A stretch of DNA of 64,000 nucleotides, from NCBI GenBank assembly GCA_001898035.1, contig MKRX01000001.1, positions 280,162 through 344,161 on the forward strand, written 5' to 3'. This DNA is from Armatimonadetes bacterium 55-13 (GTDB lineage: Bacteria; Armatimonadota; Fimbriimonadia; Fimbriimonadales; Fimbriimonadaceae). Positions 26,791 through 36,000 of this stretch are shown here, one piece after another. The notes below the pieces were generated by a model. The model ran no database searches, had not been told where the DNA came from, and saw only the letters and a program-made list of their open reading frames with translations. The position numbers and the translations under genes are program-made. Within the stretch, counting starts at the first letter, position 1, and every line of letters begins with the position of its first letter.

Positions 26791-27276
26791 TTAACCACCG
26801 ATTATCACGCTCATACAACCTGCGGCGATTGTATTGACGGATGTAACCTCCTGAATCGTATCTCCCATACGGCAAGCGGGCTTGCTATTGAACTGCACGG
26901 TGGCGCTGGGAGTCGTGTCGATTCCTGGGCCGTCTGGGATCAAGACCTTGACAATGGCGCACATATGAATACTTGCTCCCGTACTTCCAAAGGCGTTCGC
27001 CACGTTCGCGACCGATGACGCTGCCGTGGCCACCAAATTGGCGTCCGCCGCCCCTGATGCCGGAGTTCCTTTTGCCGCTGCGGAAGCTGCCGACGCTTGC
27101 GCAATATCTGACGCAGCCGCTGAAACCGCCGCCTGGATCGCCGCAAGTGCCGCCGCCGGACACCCAAGCCAAGCGGGCTGTCCGCCGATGATCACCGTCG
27201 GGCTGGGAGGCCCCGGCGCCAGTGGGTTTCCGTGCGCCGTCGGATCGCCCATTCGGGCCGCCGGTCCGGTCGGCAT
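26791..27276 (-). CDS. PAAR-like spike tip protein with Ala-rich insertion
   Basis: 161 residues. MPTGPAARMGDPTAHGNPL opens a PAAR motif, and the second half (CRMGDTIQEVTSVN, AAGCMSVIIGG) completes it, so this protein caps the VgrG-like spike. Between the halves, residues about 41-96 are an Ala/Ser-rich stretch with predicted helical character that normal PAAR proteins lack. GAGGAT precedes the ATG; its start overlaps the stop of the 85-residue gene by one base. The insertion could carry or clamp a cargo at the tip (inference). Confidence 0.88.
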   Translation of the reverse strand: MPTGPAARMGDPTAHGNPLAPGPPSPTVIIGGQPAWLGCPAAALAAIQAAVSAAASDIAQASAASAAAKGTPASGAADANLVATAASSVANVANAFGSTGASIHMCAIVKVLIPDGPGIDTTPSATVQFNSKPACRMGDTIQEVTSVNTIAAGCMSVIIGG

Positions 27277-27533
27277 TAGTTAATCCTCACCATCTTGCCC
27301 TGAATGATCGTCTCTTCCGGGCTCTTCATTTCAATGCCCTCCTTTCCGGCCAACCGAAGGACTCCCCCTGCTTCTAAAGAGATGTCTCCCCCAGAAGTAA
27401 TCCGAATCTGGTCGTTCGCCAAATCGATCACGATGCAAGACCCTCCGGTCTGCCGCTCCACCACCAACAGATCCTGCTCTGCATCGTAAGAAACCAAATT
27501 TCCTCCTCTTGTCTGAAAACTTTGAATGCTCAT
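27276..27533 (-). CDS. Small spike-associated beta protein
   Basis: 85 residues, beta-rich with a repeating hydrophobic-polar rhythm (SCIVIDLANDQIRITSGGDI, then VLRLAGKEGIEMKSPEETII) like the triple-stranded beta-helix of phage gp5 C-terminal regions. ATGA overlap couples it to the VgrG-like gene. It may extend the needle or link it to the PAAR tip. No close family name is recognised. Confidence 0.7.
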   Translation of the reverse strand: MSIQSFQTRGGNLVSYDAEQDLLVVERQTGGSCIVIDLANDQIRITSGGDISLEAGGVLRLAGKEGIEMKSPEETIIQGKMVRIN

Positions 27534-29389
27534 TTTTTGGGCGCCTTGTTCTTCATGTCCGACTTAGTATTAGGTTTGGAAGCCCCGCCTCCGCCACCGC
27601 TATTGATATTCACCATCGTTCCCGTAATATTCATCACTCCCGAGGAAGTGATGTTCAGAGCCATATTGCTCTTCAGCGTTATGGTCTGAGACTTGGAGTC
27701 GATGGAGATGATGTTTCCCATCTCATCTCCCATCGCAATCGACATATCCTTGTCGCTTGCCGCCAGGAACTTGCCCATCTGCGTGACCGCGACCACCCGG
27801 CCATCGTCCGTCACAAAGATCTCCTGCCCGGTCTTAGACTTCAGGCGAAGTCCCTTGCCGTCCTCAAGCAAGACTTCTTCCCCCTGGGCTGTCATCAAAA
27901 CGATGTCGCCATCGTCGTCGAACTCCAACGTATGGCCATACCGTGTGGTAATTCGCCTTCGTCGTACCTTCGCGCTTGCTACCGTGTCGCCCGTGCTAAT
28001 CGGAGGCGAATCTTTGCCGTTCCACAAACTGCCGATTACATAGGGACGATTCACGTCACCGTGCTCGAAGGCCACCAGGACCTCATCGTTGACTTCCGGT
28101 GTAAACAGAAAGCCGCGGTCCGGCCCTGCCATGGGTGCCGCCACCCGGGCCCAATCGCTCTGGTCTTGGTCGCTCAGCCACGGATACTTCACCTTCACCC
28201 GTCCCTGATTCAAGGGATCGTTGTTGTCCGTCACCAAGCCCACCACAATATTTCCCGCGTTAGGAGACCCCTTGGACGGAGAACTCGCCTGGGTGCCGCT
28301 CCCGCCACCGCCAACCCCGCCTAGAAGAGACAGTAGAGTCGCCGGATTCTTGCCGCTGATGACGAATTGAGTGGAAAGGCCCTCGGCGGCCGAAAGCGTA
28401 TGGGTCGTGGCGGTAACGATGTACTTCCCGTTAAACCGTTGCCCGATGTTCGCCAACTGCACCGTCATCCCCGGCTTAAGGGTTGGCTGTTGGTAGCAAA
28501 GCCCATCCGCTTCGATAAACGAAGTCCCAATGTCGTCGATAATCGACTGCGCCATCGTGGTTGCCTCCGACTGCGAAGAAATGGGGCGGTCAACAACCAC
28601 CATTTTCGCCGCTCCAAAGGCCTGTTTGGCCACGCTCCCACCGTCCCCCCGCTGACCGATTTGGGCGGCTCCCTCCGCGCGCTTTGCCGAACCGATGATG
28701 ACCTGCTTCTTTGCTGGGTCCCAACCGCGAACCGTCACCTCGTCGACCTGGCGGGAACTGCTCGTGCGAATGCGGAACGACCGGAGCTCCTTGCCCCACT
28801 CCAGGCGAATCGTGGAAGGGGTTGAGTTCGAAACCTTTTTAAAGCATAGAGTCTCTTTGCCCTCCAGATAGAGCCGATACCCATTCCTTTGGGCCAGCAT
28901 CGTCAAGAATTCCCAGTTGGTCTGATTGTTTTGAAGCACCCAAGGATGGATATGAGAAGTGGTATCCGCCTTAATCTGGAATCCACCTTCGGACCCCACC
29001 TTCTGAACGATATCGCTATCTTTCACATTCAGAAACGTCCGTCGCTCGCGGCCTCGGTGGAGTCGATGCGCCTTATCCATGCACCGAACCGTCAGCATCG
29101 GCACACCCATTCCTGCCAAGTCCAACTCAAGCGTAGATATCTCACCCTGAAAGATGGTCTGAACCGGTTTCTGCTCTTCGCTGACCAAGACTTCGACTTG
29201 TTTGCCTTCCTGAAACAAACTGTGATCGAGCCATTTAAAGTCCGAGTCGTGAATCCGAATCGCGCAGGCGTCCGGAAGATGCAAGCTGCTCTCAATGACT
29301 GTTTCCAAGACCGCCGTGGCCGCTTCCGGTGGAATTGCCGAACCGTTGATCTTGATGAGAATCTGAGGGATACCCGACTGAATTTCCAT
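27530..29389 (-). CDS. VgrG/gp27-gp5-like baseplate hub and spike (Pvc8/Afp8 type)
   Basis: 619 residues. The N-terminal ~330 residues are gp27-like hub domains (VETVIESSLHLPDACAIRIH-like opening, here with VRCMDKAHRLHRGRERRTFL). A gp5-like OB domain follows near 385-465 (IVVGLVTDNNDPLNQGRVKV, WARVAAPMAGPDRGFLFTPE, VLVAFEHGDVNRPYVIGSLW). The end is a beta-helix with periodic short strands and a Gly-rich/Lys-rich tail. It forms the trimeric hub that pierces the target membrane. Order in the cluster (LysM protein, VgrG-like, spike, PAAR) is canonical. Confidence 0.93.
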   Translation of the reverse strand: MEIQSGIPQILIKINGSAIPPEAATAVLETVIESSLHLPDACAIRIHDSDFKWLDHSLFQEGKQVEVLVSEEQKPVQTIFQGEISTLELDLAGMGVPMLTVRCMDKAHRLHRGRERRTFLNVKDSDIVQKVGSEGGFQIKADTTSHIHPWVLQNNQTNWEFLTMLAQRNGYRLYLEGKETLCFKKVSNSTPSTIRLEWGKELRSFRIRTSSSRQVDEVTVRGWDPAKKQVIIGSAKRAEGAAQIGQRGDGGSVAKQAFGAAKMVVVDRPISSQSEATTMAQSIIDDIGTSFIEADGLCYQQPTLKPGMTVQLANIGQRFNGKYIVTATTHTLSAAEGLSTQFVISGKNPATLLSLLGGVGGGGSGTQASSPSKGSPNAGNIVVGLVTDNNDPLNQGRVKVKYPWLSDQDQSDWARVAAPMAGPDRGFLFTPEVNDEVLVAFEHGDVNRPYVIGSLWNGKDSPPISTGDTVASAKVRRRRITTRYGHTLEFDDDGDIVLMTAQGEEVLLEDGKGLRLKSKTGQEIFVTDDGRVVAVTQMGKFLAASDKDMSIAMGDEMGNIISIDSKSQTITLKSNMALNITSSGVMNITGTMVNINSGGGGGASKPNTKSDMKNKAPKK

Positions 29390-30040
29390 CTAGTTTAAGC
29401 TGGGGATTCCCAGGATTTGTCCAGGCTGAATGCTCAGCGGATCGTCGATTCGGTTCGCCTCTGCAATCTGTCGCCAAAGCGCCGAGTTGCCATACTCCTC
29501 GTAAGCGATCGCCGCCAGCGTGTCCCGTGGTTTCACCATCCGCCGTTTCATCCCCGGCTCGGCATAGCTCGTAGGATTCGTGCCCGGCTTGTCGTTTTCG
29601 TCGATCGCCTCCATCAACGTAATGCTCGCCAAAGCCCGTACCGGCACGCCGTTATGCCGGAAGAGCGTGAACCGGATCGATAAACTCGTAATTGCTGCCT
29701 TGAAGTGCCAGTTATCTCCCCACTCGAAGAGGATGTAAGGAGGTCGTGCCTTCTTCGTCGAAGTGTTCTGCTTACTCGGATCGGTCAAGAGCAGCTTCCA
29801 CAGTTTGTCGGTATGGTTCCGAACATCCCCAAGAGGATCCTCGAAAACGTCGAAGAGCAATTCCACCGTCATACTTCGCGCGCCGCCGCCAGTGAACTCC
29901 ATCTTCGGAACGTTTTTCCCCACAACCGGCTTTGCCTGCCAGTTGTTCGTCTTGGCGATGGTGTACTCCGTCGGGTTGAACAGGCAGGCGATTTTCTCCT
30001 TGTTGTTCAGGTTGGTGATAGTAGCTTTGGTTAGGCTCAT
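29390..30040 (-). CDS. LysM-containing baseplate/tube-initiator protein (Pvc7/Afp7 type)
   Basis: 216 residues. The N-terminal part (KIACLFNPTEYTIAKTNNW) is the common eCIS opening that binds the tube; the C-terminal ~50 residues form a LysM-like fold (VKPRDTLAAIAYEEYGNSAL, RIDDPLSIQPGQILGIP). It connects hub and tube, as in phage T4 gp53-like LysM baseplate proteins. It directly abuts the VgrG-like gene. Confidence 0.92.
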   Translation of the reverse strand: MSLTKATITNLNNKEKIACLFNPTEYTIAKTNNWQAKPVVGKNVPKMEFTGGGARSMTVELLFDVFEDPLGDVRNHTDKLWKLLLTDPSKQNTSTKKARPPYILFEWGDNWHFKAAITSLSIRFTLFRHNGVPVRALASITLMEAIDENDKPGTNPTSYAEPGMKRRMVKPRDTLAAIAYEEYGNSALWRQIAEANRIDDPLSIQPGQILGIPSLN

Positions 30041-30055
30041 GTCTCTCCGTATCCG

Positions 30056-32527
30056 TTAGCGACCCATGCGCTGTGCCTCATCGGACAGCCGTCGCTTCAA
30101 TAAAATCCAAACTTCATTGGCCAGTAGATTGATTTCGCTCCCTGGCAATCCTTGCTCTCGCTTCTCCGCGACCTCCGCCGCCCGGCCCGTACCTGAATCC
30201 GTCGTAGTGCCGGTCGGAGTAGAAGTGGATGTCTGAACCGCCAACGATCCCGGCTCGGACGAAGGACCCTGAACCGGTTTATGAGGAGCAATCAACATCT
30301 GTGGCGGTCTCAAAGTCGAAGTCGGCGCAACGCTTGAGGGTTCCGGCCCCATTGACCGTTCCGTTTTCACCGAATCCATCTTCGGCTTGGCCATGACTTG
30401 CGGCGGAGAAATGGGGCGGGGCGTGATGGGCTGTGGCGAGAGGGAAGGCCGTGTTGGTTTTGGCCCTTCCATCGGCGGCTGAGAAACTGGCGTTGGTGAG
30501 GCCGCCGATTGCTTAGCCGGAGCCGAGGGTGCTCGAGAACTCGGCTTCTCTGGAGACACGGTGATCTGTGGTCTGATATGAATGTCGCCGCCCGGACTGA
30601 ACGGCTTCGGCGCCGTTGCCCCTTGCGCTGCGGGAGCCGTCTCCATCTGGCTCATCGCTGGTATCGTTGGCCTGAAATTTGAAACCGGAGCTGTGGCTCG
30701 AGGCTGGTGACGAATAAACCGAGGAACGTCGGACTGCGCAATGTTGCCCACCGCAGGAGGGGGCATCGAAGGTGGAGTGAACGGGCTCACTTGCAGGGGA
30801 GCCCGGGCCGCTACGGCGGAGCCAGGAACTTTCGGCAGTGCCGCTGGTCCCAGTGCGCGCCCCATTGCACCCACCGCAGGAAGAGCCGCCGAGCGCGGAA
30901 CCGCGGCCAAGGGAGAAGAGACGCCATCTCCCATTCCTCCCATACGCAAGCGATTCGACAGCAAGCCTGAAATCGATGACCCCGCGCGCTCGTAATCGGG
31001 CGAAGCCTGCCGCCAAACTCCCAACTCGGGCCGCGCTTCCACCCCATAGAACCCACCCAGCAAATTGCGTCGCAGGTTCGCAAACGACTGTGGCGACATC
31101 AGCGGAGCCCGAGGCATGAATTCGGTAGTAACACGAGCCCGCGTCTCTTGCTCGAGGTCGGGGCTGGTATTGAATTGAGGCGAAAGGTAGATGGGCAGCC
31201 CCAGATAGTCGATAAAACGCATCCGCCGCGAAGGATCTTCCGCCGGTCCAACCGTGTTCCCCTGAGGCAACTCGTCTGGAGACATGCCCACGCCTCGTCG
31301 CCCGGGTCTTGCTAGGGGCGTCAAGGTTCCAGGCAGCAAACCAACCGGAGGCGTGCCTCCATAGTAATCCGCCGCCATCCGCGCCGATTGCCTTGCGTTA
31401 ATTCGTTCTGGTGTGCCATAGCCCTTCGCCACTAGGCCCTGGGCCACCCTCGGCTCAAGTCTCAAATTAACCGCGCCGCCCCGCAATTTGCGTGGATCGA
31501 TCGCTGGATACAAAACCTGGGTGCCTTGCGGCAAGGTCTTCGCCAAGGTTGCCAGCGTGGGGAAGTCCACCTCGTCAGCGCCCTTCGCCATATCTTTCCA
31601 GTCAAAGGTCAACGCCGCCGCCGCGCCTTGTCCGACATTCGGGGACACCTGAATGGGAGGAGCAACCAACGTAATCTGCGCATAGAGAGGATCTGCCACC
31701 GGATCGGCGGAGCCAAACGCGGCGTCCTTAAGCGCAAACGTCGGCGCACTGAGAACTCCCGAAATATCTCGCCGTACCGGCTCGTTCCAAACTGGCCCAC
31801 CTCCATCCGCCCTGTCTGCCACTGCCTGTCCAAACGCCTGAGTCGCCAGTCCCTGGGTGATATAGACCGGACGAATGACTTCCTCGGAGTCCGCAAGAGC
31901 CTGCAAAGGAGTCGCTTCACCCGCCGCCGGCAGAATCATCCCCGGCAAATAAGGCAAACCCGGGGAGCCGATCCCCGAATGGGTACGCGCGGCGGGTGAT
32001 GACGCCAGCGTCAACGCTAAATTCGCCAGCAGGAAATTCCGGTTATATCCATGGGCGAATTGCCCGGCTCGATCCCCGACCGCAATGCCATTTCGTTCCG
32101 CCGCTTCCCGCCGACTCTTTTTCTTCTCCGGCTTAACGATCGTTCGCCAGAGCTTTTCTTCTCGAATCGCTTCTTCCGAGAGCGATTCGACTTCTCGCTG
32201 AATCTCTCGATCTCCTGCGTCCGAGCTCAACTCCTCGACCAAAACCTGAGTCGTCTTATCCTCCGGTTCTGCCTTCGGCTTCACAAAGCTTTGCTCGGGC
32301 CTCTTGTCTACCTCCGCATCCTTTGGCGGCATGACGAATCGGTCGATATGCAGCCAACCCAAGAATCCGTCTACGTGGTTAACCGAGATATCGTGCTGAT
32401 CCCAAACGGCCCCGATGTCAACCGGCCCAACTAATTGCTGCCGAGCCCGAATATCCGCCAGAAAGCCCGCGATCTTCATGACCGAAGAGGGAGCTTTCAA
32501 ACCGGCGATGTCCGAGCGAAGAGCCAT
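30056..32527 (-). CDS. Proline-rich eCIS-associated protein of unknown function with shared C-terminal helix
   Basis: 823 residues. A short N-terminal domain (VMKIAGFLADIRARQQLVGP, FLGWLHIDRFVMPP) is followed by a helical acidic/basic stretch, a large middle part without recognisable family, and a long Pro/Ser/Ala-rich tail (about 600-770). The last 25 residues, LLANEVWILLKRRLSDEAQR, resemble the end of the 98-residue protein encoded at 39333-39629. It sits between tube 2 and the LysM protein, where other eCIS loci often have variable proteins. No membrane segment or enzyme motif is seen. A tape-measure role is not supported by the sequence, since there is no long coiled coil. Confidence 0.6.
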   Translation of the reverse strand: MALRSDIAGLKAPSSVMKIAGFLADIRARQQLVGPVDIGAVWDQHDISVNHVDGFLGWLHIDRFVMPPKDAEVDKRPEQSFVKPKAEPEDKTTQVLVEELSSDAGDREIQREVESLSEEAIREEKLWRTIVKPEKKKSRREAAERNGIAVGDRAGQFAHGYNRNFLLANLALTLASSPAARTHSGIGSPGLPYLPGMILPAAGEATPLQALADSEEVIRPVYITQGLATQAFGQAVADRADGGGPVWNEPVRRDISGVLSAPTFALKDAAFGSADPVADPLYAQITLVAPPIQVSPNVGQGAAAALTFDWKDMAKGADEVDFPTLATLAKTLPQGTQVLYPAIDPRKLRGGAVNLRLEPRVAQGLVAKGYGTPERINARQSARMAADYYGGTPPVGLLPGTLTPLARPGRRGVGMSPDELPQGNTVGPAEDPSRRMRFIDYLGLPIYLSPQFNTSPDLEQETRARVTTEFMPRAPLMSPQSFANLRRNLLGGFYGVEARPELGVWRQASPDYERAGSSISGLLSNRLRMGGMGDGVSSPLAAVPRSAALPAVGAMGRALGPAALPKVPGSAVAARAPLQVSPFTPPSMPPPAVGNIAQSDVPRFIRHQPRATAPVSNFRPTIPAMSQMETAPAAQGATAPKPFSPGGDIHIRPQITVSPEKPSSRAPSAPAKQSAASPTPVSQPPMEGPKPTRPSLSPQPITPRPISPPQVMAKPKMDSVKTERSMGPEPSSVAPTSTLRPPQMLIAPHKPVQGPSSEPGSLAVQTSTSTPTGTTTDSGTGRAAEVAEKREQGLPGSEINLLANEVWILLKRRLSDEAQRMGR

Positions 32528-33001
32528 CTAGCGATTTGACCTCGTCACTAATCCCTCGTGGGCAAACTCCAAACTCTCAATGGCAACCGCGCCCGTGCTG
32601 GCCTTTAACTCCGGCCCCGTCCACTTAACGGGATAGGCGTTCATGAGGTGATACTTCATCACTGGCTTCCTTGCTGGATCGTAGACCGTGATCGTCACGT
32701 TCTTCCGCTTATGGGCGCCGTTCGAACCCTGCGCATACCAGTCCATCGTGTCGCAGTACCATTTAAAAAGATCCTGTCCAGGGTCCAGTCCACGCTTGAG
32801 CGTAATGTTTGAATATTTCGTTCGAACCGGGAACTTGTGGGTATAGGTGTTCAGTCCCCCTTCGGCGTATTCATAGGTCTCCGTCTCCATGGTAATGGCC
32901 GAGCATTCGTCGAAGGATGCAACTTCCAATCCATCGATCTCGACCCAGAAGCTGAGCCCGATAAACGCGTCTTTACCTTTTCTTTCGTCCTGTCCCGCCA
33001 T
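32528..33001 (-). CDS. T4 gp19-like inner tube protein, second copy (Pvc1/Pvc5 type)
   Basis: 157 residues: FIGLSFWVEIDGLEVASFDE, a mid ITLKRGLDPGQDLFKWYCDT and the C-terminal SLEFAHEGL typical of tail tube proteins. It is longer than the first tube (144 residues) and is placed just downstream of the giant cargo candidate. eCIS usually encode two or three tube paralogues, the rarer one making the ring near the baseplate; this copy's place beside the LysM/hub genes fits that role. Confidence 0.92.
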   Translation of the reverse strand: MAGQDERKGKDAFIGLSFWVEIDGLEVASFDECSAITMETETYEYAEGGLNTYTHKFPVRTKYSNITLKRGLDPGQDLFKWYCDTMDWYAQGSNGAHKRKNVTITVYDPARKPVMKYHLMNAYPVKWTGPELKASTGAVAIESLEFAHEGLVTRSNR

Positions 33002-33010
33002 GCTCTCCTC

Positions 33011-36000
33011 TTACGGTTTAGCCGCTTCCTTCTTTGCAATCATGTGATTCTGCATCAATCTGTCTCGTGTTCCATCAAAACACTGGTCGTGAAGCTTCCT
33101 AGCCTCAGCTTGGTCGGTGGTCTCGGTGATCGCCGCCGTGTTGTAGAAGTTCACCGGCTTCCAGTGGCCGTCCGCCGCCACAAACCCTTCCACGGTATTT
33201 GTATAGTAGAACCCGTTTTCCCAGATTGAGTTGCGATAGTTGTCCAAATCAACGAAGGTCGTCTCAGTAATGTCCTTTGCCGCCGACATCATGAGCCGCT
33301 TGTTCAAGTCCCTCTGCTCGGGATCGGTGTCCCGATAGTAATCGTCCGCAAAGTCTCCCTTGACCTCATCCATAGCAAAGGCTATTTTCTTGTCGCCCAT
33401 CTCCACCTTGCCGTAGACTTTCGGTCCTAGCCCTGTCTTTTCCGCCGCGATCGCTGCCGCCAACTGGCTCTCGAACTTTGATTTTTCGTCGATGGGGAAA
33501 ATCGTGATCATCACATCGTGGCTCACCCCCGCAATGCGACCTCGAAACATGCCGATCTGCTGCATCGACTTCATCGTGCTGAAGCCCGCGCTCTGTACGG
33601 CATCCATGGGCGCCACGAATTTCGTGAGCCCTTTGCCTTTCTCCTTTTCCATCTTGTCCGCTTCTTTGGCGGCTTTGATGGCGGCAGCGGGTAGGGCAGC
33701 CGAGCTCCCACCACCCGGGGCGCCCGGAACGACCGGAGCTCCCCCCGCGGCAGGATTCGGTTTGGGGGTCGCACCTGGACCTTTGGGTTTCGGAGGCGCC
33801 GCTGGCGCTCCCGCCGCTGGCGGTCGCATGGGAATGTCCGGTTTCCAACCCCCCGCCGGATTTGCCTCGGCCGCCGCCTTGATTTTGGGAAGCGTCGATT
33901 CCACTTCCTGGCGGAACGAGTTGTACTGCGCCAGCAGAAACTCCGCGTCCACCGCCGATTCCAATGCCTCGTCGGCAGGAGTCACTCCCGGAAGATGCCC
34001 CGTCGACATATGCGCCGAGCGTGCCCGCTTGTAAATGTAAGCCGAGAGCCCTTCGAAGTAAGTAAGTCCCGGACTCTTGACTCCCGCCTTCTGTGCGGCC
34101 GCCGCATAGCGGTTCACATATTTGAAGAACTCGTACTCTCGGCAAACCGCCAAGATATCGCCTCCAGCGTCGTGAACCACATGCTTCATCATCTCGAGTT
34201 GCGAAAGCGCGGATTGGTACGCCTCTGCATTGGTCAATGGCGCCCCCTTGACCGCCGCCGGTCCGATATAAGCCTCCTTTGTCAAGAAGTTCGCTTCCAT
34301 CTGGAGCATCGTCACCCGCTCCGCCTTCGCCACCCGCGCCGGATCGCCCGGCTTCATCGCGTTCAACTCGGCCAGTTCCTTGTCAATCGACTTCAACAAC
34401 GCGTCGCGACCTTCCGCGTGAACCGTCTTGGCAATTTCTTTGAGGTGAGCGGTGTCGTATTTCACTCCCGCTGCAGCCATCAACTCTTCCACCTGCCGGA
34501 TGGCATCTGGATCCTCTCCTGCGTGTTCCAGCATTTTGGCGAAGTTCAGCTCCTCGGCACGTTCGGTGACTCGCTTCAATATCTGAGCCTTCTTCTGAGG
34601 CGAGACCAGTTTCAGCGCTTGTTCCACCGAAAGAAGCTGACTCTTGTCCGTATAGAAGTTGATGTTCAGAGCCTCGCTCCAGTTCGGCCCAAACCGCCCC
34701 GCCATCTCCTTCTCGAAGTCCAAAACGGCCTGTCCGGCGTTCTCGCCCTTGACGTTCAAGTCGAAGTCCGAAACCAAATCGGTCGAAGCGTCTTCCAGTG
34801 GAGAGGCACCCCGTGCCTTAAGGTCTGCAATCACTTCGTTACGATATTTGCCGATGGCGGACGCCATCTTCTGACCATCTTCGCCACCGTTGGTCAAAGC
34901 GCCCATCAGGCCCTTCCAATTGCCATGCTCGGCCAAGATCGACTTGATCGCTCCTTCTTCGCCCTTGAGGATCCCGACCACGCGCGGGGAAGTGCCTTCA
35001 AGCAACTCGCGAATGACTTTTGCTTGAGAGACCGCTTCTTCCGCCCCCTTGACGCCCTTCTTTGCCGACTCCAAGAGGCGATTCACGAATGCGTCCTCCG
35101 TCATCGTCAGGCCTTTGGTTTCGCGGTACGCCTGCCGAGCCGTCTCCTCCAATTCCTTAAACGCCGCCCGGCTTTCCGCTGCCGTCTTCGCAATCTTGGC
35201 CAGCTTTCCGAACGCCCCCACCGCCGCGCCAACGTCCATACCCGCGCCGACTAATTCCAAGGCCAACCACAACATGCTCGGATCGTCTTTGGAAAGCAGT
35301 CGCGCCTGGTCCAGCGATGAATTAACCGCTGCCGATTTAAACATGTACTCGTCCGCCGATTTCGCCGCACCGTAAACGCTGAGCCCTGCCGCTCCCACCA
35401 TCGCGACCGCCGCCAACCCGCCCGTCGCCACCATCGCGGTAATCGCTAAAGCGATGGAAGCCGCCGCCTGAATAACTCCCCACAGAGCGGCATCGTTCGC
35501 TTTGTCCTGCTGGACCTTTTGAATAACCTGGTCGGAACCCTCGCCCCGCCGCACACCCATTTGCTGTTTGGTCATATTGACCATCGCGTGCAGTTCCCAG
35601 AACTTCTCGTCGTTGAGCTCGCCCTTGGCGTAACGGATGTCCTCTTCCACGTCCAAGAACTTCTTAAACAGGGACATCTCCAACTCTCCGTCGTTCGAAG
35701 CGTTGGTAATCATGGTGGGGTCAAAGTTGTAACCCAAGAAGATGACGTGAGTGTTGCCTTCGGCCTTACGAACCTTGTCGAAGGTCTTTTGGGTGCTGAT
35801 GATGTTGTTCCAAATCTTCTCGTCCGGATAGATCCGCCCCTCGTTTACAGCGCTGGAAATCATCTCCGCCGAGTGGTCATAGTTCGAAGTGCTGACTGCC
35901 GGAAGAGACGGCGCATACGGAGGCAGGTTGGCTAAGAAGTCGTTCAAGGCGGCAATAAACGGTTCCAGCGCCGCCAGCACCTTCTTGCCCGATTCCTTGA

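Noticed and set aside
30056..32527. Tape measure protein
   Set aside because: The protein is Pro-rich and mostly disordered, without the long helical or hydrophobic pattern of tape measures.
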